From NCBI GenBank assembly GCA_945643635.1, contig CALZFC010000133.1, positions 302,501 through 366,500 of the forward strand: DNA of 64,000 bases, written 5' to 3'. Numbering within the stretch: the stretch's first letter is position 1; every line of letters begins with the position of its first letter. Positions 57,411 through 64,000 of the stretch are shown here, in pieces. The notes under the pieces were generated by a model. That model saw only the letters and a list, made by a program, of their open reading frames with translations, searched no databases and was not told the DNA's origin. Source of the stretch: Allodiplogaster sudhausi. Taxonomy: Eukaryota; Nematoda; Chromadorea; Rhabditida; Diplogasteridae. The position numbers and the translations under genes were made by a program.

Positions 57411-58030
57411 AAAGAGCCCGGAGAATAAAGAAAACATTTTGTTACACAATCGCTGTGGTTGTAAGCATTTCTCATGCATTCATGAATGTTCAATTCCTCT
57501 TGAAGATCTTCGCGTGCTTGAAAGCATAAAAATTTTGTGCAAATTACATGAATAATAAAAATTTAATTAGTAGAAAATAAGATGAAGATCTGCGGTTATT
57601 CGCTAACATGGTTTTCATCTTTTTTTTCCCGGCACCAGCTGGCTTCTAGACGTGCAGAAAGAAACAAGATCTTTGTTCATTTACTCAGATTTAAAAATAG
57701 ACGTATATTTGACATTTTTCATATCGAGCTGGATATCTAAACATGGAGATCCAAACTTTTACGAAAGTTAAGAATTTCATGTGAATTTCATGTATTGTCC
57801 AATGTCCTTCCCTTGGAAATGACCTCAGATGGTGTTCTATGAGTGCGATTTCCACATTTTCCATGTTTTGATCTGTGAAAGGTTCGTTCTTGTTTCAATT
57901 TACAAGAATCAACCCTGTGAATAGCATTATTAATCAATTGCGAAATATCTGAATGCTCGATATTAACAGAAAATTGAGTAGGCATTTCTTGTCCACTCTA
58001 TTTGAATGCGGAGCGGCAGGCTCGTATGAG
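57411..58030. other. Region between C5 and D8/D9
   Basis: 3' flank matching that of C2 (39920-40100) closely, then the D leader region. No gene recognised. Confidence 0.5.
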
Positions 58031-58125
58031 CAAGAATAAAATGATTCTCGCTCATTTCATCCGACTTCCCGCTCGGTGCTCGGTTGGCTCCTCTGAGGCT
58101 CTTCTCCTTCTTTCTTCACCTGCCG

Positions 58126-59298
58126 ACCTTCCGATATCCAAAAGTACTGCTCAAAATGGCAGCTAGAGGTTGCACACAAAAAGTGCAGCGTTTTACACCT
58201 CGGAAAAAATAACCCAAAATTGCCCTACACTGTCTTTCACTCTTTGAACTCTCTGTCTCTCTTGACTGATATTTCTTTTCCTGTTAATTCTGAGCCGGTT
58301 CGAGACTTAGGTGTGTATGTTGATCAAAGTCTCTCTTTCAAGTTTCACATTGATATGACAATTAAAAAGGCTCTTAAAGTTGTGTATGCCTTGTTCAGAA
58401 TCTTAAAATGCTCCACCTCTTCTCCTTATTTAAGATGCTTTAAATGCTTTGTCTTACCTATTGTCGAATTTGGTTGCTCTGTTTGGTCTCCATACAAGGT
58501 TACTTTTATTAGATCAGTTGAACGTGTACAAAAGGTTTTCAGTCGTCTTCTTTTTATTAGATGTTCTAATGGTTTTATCTCGTTCTCTAGTATTCCTGAT
58601 TATCAGACTAGGCTTCAGTCATTCTCGCTTCTCTCTCTTTATCGAAGGCGGGTAGCAATCGACATTCTAATGTGCTTTAAGATAATGAACCGGCTCGTAG
58701 ATATTCCTATTTCCGCCTTCTATGTTTTTAGACCTTGCTCTGGTAGAACATCTGTTTTTAGCTTTTATATACCAATGACAAGACGAGACCCTGTATTTCA
58801 TTCGTTTGCTTTTCGTTCTGCTAGATGGTACATGTCACTCCCAGCTGAGTTTGTTTCTGCACCTTCTCTATTATCTGCTAAGAGTCGTCTAAGTAAGCTT
58901 AACTTACTCGCTTTACCTAGTATTGTAAGTGTATCTGGTATTTGATATCTATTCTCTATCCCCTAATTTTTCTCCCCATGGCTACACCGTCTTCGCTCTG
59001 CCCATGCACTCTCACCTCAAGTGTATGTATAAATCAGTCTGCTCCAACTGATTCCGTCTTTGCTGGCAAGACGAGGCCAGGGCTTGGCACCCCCTGGAGT
59101 GGAGTGTTGGCGGTGGTAGTCATCCCTTCCCCCCTCCCCTTCCCCCCAACTGCTTTAATCTCGATTCACAGTAGTGTTGCTCTCTGCACAATTCTTTCTC
59201 TGAACTTACAAGGATTTTTTTTTCTAATGGTTTCGCGGTTTTAAATATCACGTGTGGTCGCATCATATATTCAATGGTGTAATAAATTATTATTATAT
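58126..59298 (+). mobile_element. 5'-truncated non-LTR retrotransposon (LINE)
   Basis: About 1.17 kb inserted in D8/D9. It contains the C-terminal end of a reverse transcriptase frame, a 3' untranslated part and an ATTATTATTATATA-type tail near 59282. The 5' end is missing, as usual for LINE copies. I could not define target-site duplications. Confidence 0.7.
58205..58945 (+). CDS. LINE reverse transcriptase, C-terminal fragment
   Basis: Open frame of about 240 codons ending TGA at 58943-58945. It reads RDLGVYVDQSLSFKFHID, then I-K-K-A, and later LPIVEFGCSVWSP and VERVQKVFSRLLF. These match the conserved stretch after the catalytic domain in Jockey/CR1-type elements (LGV..D..L.F..HI and P..EY...VW.P). 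The catalytic YADD region is upstream and absent, so the fragment has no activity. Coding frame is intact, so the copy is fairly young. Confidence 0.8.
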   Translation, partial: KNNPKLPYTVFHSLNSLSLLTDISFPVNSEPVRDLGVYVDQSLSFKFHIDMTIKKALKVVYALFRILKCSTSSPYLRCFKCFVLPIVEFGCSVWSPYKVTFIRSVERVQKVFSRLLFIRCSNGFISFSSIPDYQTRLQSFSLLSLYRRRVAIDILMCFKIMNRLVDIPISAFYVFRPCSGRTSVFSFYIPMTRRDPVFHSFAFRSARWYMSLPAEFVSAPSLLSAKSRLSKLNLLALPSIVSVSGI

Positions 59299-60569
59299 AA
59301 CTTCCCTCCTTCCCTCTTCTCCCATCGTCCAATTTCTCTCTTTCTCTGCCTCGTTGCTTCTCAACTGGCCGTGTTTTGGCCGTCATTTGTAGATGAAGAA
59401 TGCACAACATTTCCGAGCATGTTCAGTGTTAGGGCTGAAATAGGAAATAAATGCTAACAAATAATGATTTATGACTATTTTATTAGCCAACCAATTTTAA
59501 AGTTTAAATTTTTATCATCTACCTATCCGTGAGGACTAGGAAGAATGGGCCACGAATCTCTCTCTCGCTCCTCCTCTCCATCTTACTCTCTCTTTCTCTC
59601 TCTCTTTCTCTCGCTCCTAAGAATACGAGAGCTGCTCTCGAAATAAATAATAAAAGACCGTGTGGTTTGCGTTCATTGAAGGACTGCCTGCCAGCAACTC
59701 ATTGATCATGTAGTCCGCCATTTACACTGTGTAAAATTGCAGAATTATGCACTCTCAAGTCACCACTAACAATAAAACGGAACGGCAAAATATGAAACAT
59801 GGTACAAGATAACAAGAAAAGTACAGGCAATCAGAGATGTTGAATAAAGATCAAATAATTTACGAAAGGTTACATTCTATTTTACAACCTGAGTCTTCAT
59901 GGAAAGTCTTCCACAAATGCAGTAATTGCAAATCCAAAGAGACCACATTTTTCCTTCTGAAATGCCAGGATTTGTGTAGCAATTGCATTAATGTCTCTCA
60001 GAATTCCTCGTGAAATGAAGCGAGCACTAATTCTTGATTCCTACAGAGAATAAAGAGAGCATTTTGTAACGCAATCGTGAAAATGTGTGCTTTTCTCTTG
60101 CAGTCTAGAATTTTCATTTATTGTTGAGTGCCTTCTCGAGTTTGAAATTTAAAAAAATATACGGAAAAATTTACGTGAATTTCTTATATTCGCAATATTC
60201 AGAAATAGGAAGAATATTTTGAGTCGTATTTTTAGTACTCATGGTGTTACATTCTCTAATCAGGCAGCTCAAAACGTTTGGCTTCCAATCGTGCAAAAAT
60301 TAAGTTTATCAAATAATTTATTTATTCAATAATTATTTTATTAAAGAAAATAATATATTTCCATTTTGCATATCCGATTGGAAACCCAAATTTTGCATGC
60401 CACTGCTGAAACGGAAGTTTGCATGATATCATGAAAGTAAAAAATTTCATGTATTCTAATATTGTTCTTGTCATCTTATGCTAAATGTCCTTATTTTCCT
60501 GAATAAATGTGCAATTTCCTGGAATTTAAAAAGTTCGTAATAGCTGCACTTCAAGTACAACTTGACTGG

Positions 60570-60577
60570 TATAAAAG
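60570..60577 (+). promoter_or_regulatory. TATA box of B4
   Basis: TATAAAAG after CAACTTGACTGG; same block as before B1. Confidence 0.55.
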
Positions 60578-60815
60578 TCTATTTTCAAAGTGATGCCTTC
60601 ATTCTCCTCGTTGTTTCTCCTCTCCACTAGTTGGAAGTGAGTTCGCTTCCTCTCACCTTTATTATTCCCCTCCAACTCCACAATTTTTCTACCCCGACTA
60701 TTTTTACTCCACTCTGTTTCTATGCTGCATCTCTAAACTATTTTTTCTTTTAATTCCCCAGTATTTTAATAGGAAACCTAACCATTTGCATAAATTTCAG
60801 GGAATCTTGAAGAGA

Positions 60816-61766
60816 ATGAAGCGGATGGCCCTGGCTGCTTTCGTCTTTTCCTGCCTCTTGGCGACCGCGGGTTAGTTATTATGAATAAATTTTCGATTAC
60901 TCATTAATAAAAAAATTTCATTTAATATTTAAAATATATAAAGCTATGTGTTAAGGGAGAAGAGAAAACTAAATGAGTAACAATTTCTTCTTTTCAGTCT
61001 GCTTCGACCCGTTGAACTTATGCCCTTCGCCTTTCCTATCATCTGAAGTATTCGTATGAAAGTCTCTCACCCATTCCGTTCTCTGCGAAGGCCGCCACCT
61101 GCTGCATGCGTCGTTGCCTCTCGGATCTCGATGAAACCTTCTTCCCTCGCCACCCCCTCGTCAAAATGGGCCGCCATTCGCTGAACCTTAGTGGAGAAGT
61201 CACCAAGAATGTCCCCTATGTGTTCTATCGGAAGAAGTTGAAATGTCCGGAGGGCTACGAGCATGCGATTATCACGGACACGAACGTTAGAATGCACATT
61301 CGGAATTGGCACAATTTTTGGTAAATTTTGTAGACATGCAAGCTTATTCCGCGAAATCGAAGCGATAGAAAAAAAAAAACGTTGTTGCGAAATTTCGATT
61401 ATTACCAAACAGAAATGACAAAAATTGGAATATTATTTTTAAAAAAAAAAAGTGAAGGCATCGAAGTGTTGACCGGAGACTGACGAGATTCAGATTGATC
61501 TGCCAAATGGCGTCAACTCGTGCTCTGTTTCTGCATTGATTCCTATGGACTCAAAGGATGGCATCACATACCAGTGGGAGCTCAAAGGCGGCTACTATTC
61601 CATTACGAAGGAGCTCTGGGCGGAGAATGGGCCTCACGTCTCTATTCACAAAGCTAAGCGGACCTTCGTCCGTTACGGTGGCGGAAGGTTGTTCCTCAGC
61701 AATGACGATAATTATCCGTGCTGCATGCAGTATCCACCGAAGGTGTGCGAGTTTTGTTCAAAATAA
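60816..61766 (+). pseudogene. B4: family B with exons 3-4 deleted
   Basis: Exon 1 60816-60870 is normal (MKRMALAAFVFSCLLATA). Exon 2 starts at 60998 (CFDPLN) but joins directly, one base out of frame, to the middle of exon 5 (CTTCGCCTTTCCTATCATCT), so exons 3 and 4 and parts of 2 and 5 are lost. The rest of exon 5 (ATCCMRRCLSDLDETFFPR, CPEGYEHAI, to 61285) and exon 6 (61494-61766; YQWELKGGYYSITKELW, PCCMQYPPK, stop TAA) are open. The exon 6 N-terminal part is divergent (IDLPNGVNSCSVSA). Confidence 0.75.
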
Positions 61767-63045
61767 AAAAAACTTACTCAAAAGTATCCAGAAAGACCTG
61801 AACTGATTTATTTTGCCTAATATTATTTAAAAGAAACTATTATTTCAGTCGGAAATCATTGACTGTTTAGAAATAGTTCTGAATCTCGGCCCGGCGCCGC
61901 TTCACTTCCTTCCCTTTCTTTCTAATTCAATAAAGGGCGTGTTTTGAGTTCTCCGGTCCTTTTCATCTCATACTAATGATTAATGTCATATTGAAAGAGT
62001 AAGGAATGCAAATGTTTTATTTTACACGAACACGTGATATTATTGTCTTAACAATATTATTATTTGATTAGCTTATGACTAGCTAAATAAATAAAAAAAG
62101 GAGCACAAAGGGAGGAAGGAGTTTTTTAAATGCTTTTCAATATATAGTGAAACTATCGTTTAGGACAAGACTGCAAACGTAGGAATAGGAAACAGAACGT
62201 GTGACTTGGAAGGCTGAAGACAGCGAAACAGAGTCATTAATTAAGATATTAAAATTTTTTAATTTACAATAATCGGGTTTGAAATCAAAATTTTTTCATG
62301 CCATTGAAATGGAAGCTTCCGTGATATCATGAAAGTGAAGGATTTCATGTATTCTCCCATTATTGTTGTCCTCTCATGCCGCCATTTTCAGGACTAAAAG
62401 TGCAAACTCCACCTTTTCTGTCGTTCTGATATGTGAAAATATCGTTACTGATACAATTTACAAGCGTTTACAAGAAGCAAGGTCTTTGTTCATTAATTCA
62501 GATTTGAAAGATATATTTTGCATTTTCCATATTGTACCGGTGATTCAACATTTTTTCATGACTCGTCCGTTATGAAGGTAAAGAACTTCATGTATTCTCA
62601 CGGTGGGCATGTCTCTCGCTCCTCTCGCGTTAAGAGTGTTATTTCTGCATTTTCCTCATTCTGGCGTGTGAAAAGCTCGCTACTGGTACACTTGACAAGT
62701 ACAACTTTACTGTTACTTATAAGCTTAGTGGAATATAATTATTTTCTTGTCTAAACGTGTCATTTCTACCTCTTCCCCGTTCTGGAAATTAAAAAGTTCA
62801 TAATTGCTGCTGCACTATCTGAAAATTCTTATTGCATTTTACATATCGTATTTGAGATCCAAATTTTTCACTCTATTTTTGAAACGTTACTTTACCTGAT
62901 ATAATGTAGTGAAAGATATCTGTTCTTCTGAATAATTAATTTTGGATCCAGCGTTCATTATTGATTAATACTTGATATTAACTTGACAAGATATTTCTTG
63001 TCCATTTTATTGGAATTAGGAGGGCAGCCCACTCGAAAAAGAAAA
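61767..63045. other. Region between B4 and D10
   Basis: AT-rich, with remnants of D and B flanks (for example GGTACACTTGACAAGTACAA at 62685, a worn B promoter block without TATA). No gene recognised. Confidence 0.5.
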
Positions 63046-63053
63046 AAAAGAAA

Positions 63054-63330
63054 ATGATTCTCGCTCATTTCACCCGACTTCCCGCTCGGTGCTCGGTTGG
63101 CTCTTACGAGGCTCTTCTCCTTCTTTCCTTCTCCTTTCTCCTCCTCTTCACTCCATTATCTCCTTCCCTCTTCGCCCGTCGCCGGATTTCTCTCTTTCTC
63201 TGCCTCGTTGCTTCTAATCTTGTTGGCCGCGCTTGGTGCATTTGCAGACGAAAAATGCACAACATTTCCAGGCGTATTCAATGTTATGGTTAAAATAAGG
63301 TATAATTGCTTACAAGTAATGCTTTGAGAC
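63054..63330 (+). pseudogene. D10: D leader unit
   Basis: MILAHFTRLPARCSVGSYEA, pyrimidine-rich hydrophobic stretch (RRRISLFLCLVAS), then CATTTGCAG and DEKCTTFPGVFNVMVKI. No C-like end follows before D11. Confidence 0.45.
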
Positions 63331-63711
63331 TATACAATATCAATTTTTATGTTTATGTTTAGTTTTCTCTCCTATCTTCTACAACTGGAAGTACTCTCAC
63401 GAATCTGTCTCTCTCCTTTTCCTCGCCCTTGTTCAAGCCTTTTGTCCAATATTCACCGAATAATGCGAGAGCTCCAAAAAATATTAGAAGACGGAGCGGT
63501 TTGCGAGCACTGAAGATAGCCTTGCCATCAGCAGATCCGAAATGTTAGTTTACCTGATATCATGAAAGTGAAAGATTTCTTTTCTTCTGAATAATTAATT
63601 TTCGCCCAGGGTTTATTATTGATTCATACTTGATATTAACTTGACAAGATATTTCTTGTCCATTTTATTGGAATTAGGAAGGCAGCCCGCTCGAAAAAAA
63701 GAAAAAAAAAG

Positions 63712-63975
63712 ATTCTCGTTCATTTCACCCGACTGCCCGCTCGGTGCTCGGTAGGTTCCTCCGAGTCTCTTCTCCCTTCTCTTCTTCGTTCTCCTCCCCT
63801 TCTCTCCCTTCTATCCTTCCCTCTCCTCCCTTCGCCGGAGTTCTCTCTTTCTCTACCTCGTTGCTTCTCAAGGCCCGTCTCATCATGTTGGCCATGCTTG
63901 GTGCATTTGAAGACGAAGAATGCCCAGCATTTCTGGGAGTTGTCAGATATAGTGTTAAAATAAGAAATAATGACA
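63712..63975 (+). pseudogene. D11: D leader unit at window end
   Basis: A direct neighbour copy of D10, with the same leader preceded by TTGATATTAACTTGACAAGA at about 63629. The start codon region is ATTCTCGTTCATTTCACC. It ends near the window edge. Confidence 0.4.
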
Positions 63976-64000
63976 TACATGCGATGATTTGTGGCTTTTA

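Larger units (their letters stand above)
58036..60070 (+). pseudogene. D8/D9: one D unit split by a LINE
   Basis: The first part at 58038-58125 (ATGATTCTCGCTCATTTCAT to CTTCTTTCTT) and the second from about 59299 (CTTCCCTCCTTCCCTC, then SLFLCLVAS, DEECTTFPSMFSV at about 59395) join to match D2 without a gap. The exon 3-like core at about 59890-60000 reads WKVFHKCSNCKSKETTFF and then CQDLCSNC in frame, closer to family C than any other D unit. The 3' block at 60049 is AATAAAGAGAGCATTTTGTA. Confidence 0.6.

Noticed and set aside
1..64000. CRISPR arrays, operons or bacterial genes
   Set aside because: Introns, TATA boxes and eukaryotic transposons throughout; the only regular repeats are microsatellites, minisatellites and gene copies.

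Overview
This is a stretch of eukaryotic nuclear DNA, most likely from a nematode. Genes are split into small exons by mostly short introns whose acceptors read TTTCAG or TTTTCAG. Each secreted-protein gene carries such an acceptor only about 5 to 20 nt before its ATG, as trans-spliced nematode transcripts do. The species call is inference; no rRNA, confident tRNA or marker gene is present.

Layout. Bases 755-2372 hold the C-terminal part of a beta-1,3-galactosyltransferase-like (GT31) gene. From base 1422, inside one of its exons, a near-perfect 7 kb inverted duplication begins (arms 1422-8608 and 9953-16820, spacer 1344 bp). Between 16.8 and 27.6 kb is a rearranged region: simple repeats, dispersed transposon-like ends next to TTAA, and several partial copies of one gene family, including a second inverted duplication around 24.47 kb. 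From 28 kb to the end runs an orderly array on the + strand.

The array consists of four related unit types. A and B are two diverged groups of one six-exon family of secreted proteins of about 360-400 aa. The first two coding exons are 55 and 95 bp in both. C is a three-exon family of small secreted proteins (about 130 aa), rich in N-glycosylation sequons. D is a decayed relative of C that shares its 3' block. The order repeats roughly every 5-8 kb as D, then A or B, then C: D2-B1-C1, D3-A7-C2, D5-A8-C3, D7-B2-C4, d-B3-C5, D8/9-B4. Most copies carry a clear lesion. A7 is fully open, C2 and C4 are open, and B2 is open in its exons but has doubtful splice donors. The pattern is birth-and-death evolution of a paired secreted-protein cluster.

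The main biological observation is that the A/B protein is itself a tandem of two homologous modules. In A7 each module has an LTI motif, C-P-x-G, C-x-V, W-x-L-x-G and C-C-M, at nearly equal spacings (residues 41-179 and 208-339). I do not recognise this family.

Transposable elements in the array include a 1442-bp TA-flanked TIR element that carries exons resembling an Hsp110-type chaperone, a 441-bp hAT-type element with an 8-bp target duplication and a GC-rich minisatellite core, and a 5'-truncated LINE inserted into a D unit.

Intron borders were placed by eye from reading frame, GT/AG and paralogue comparison. Coordinates are good to a base where frames force them and approximate where so stated.
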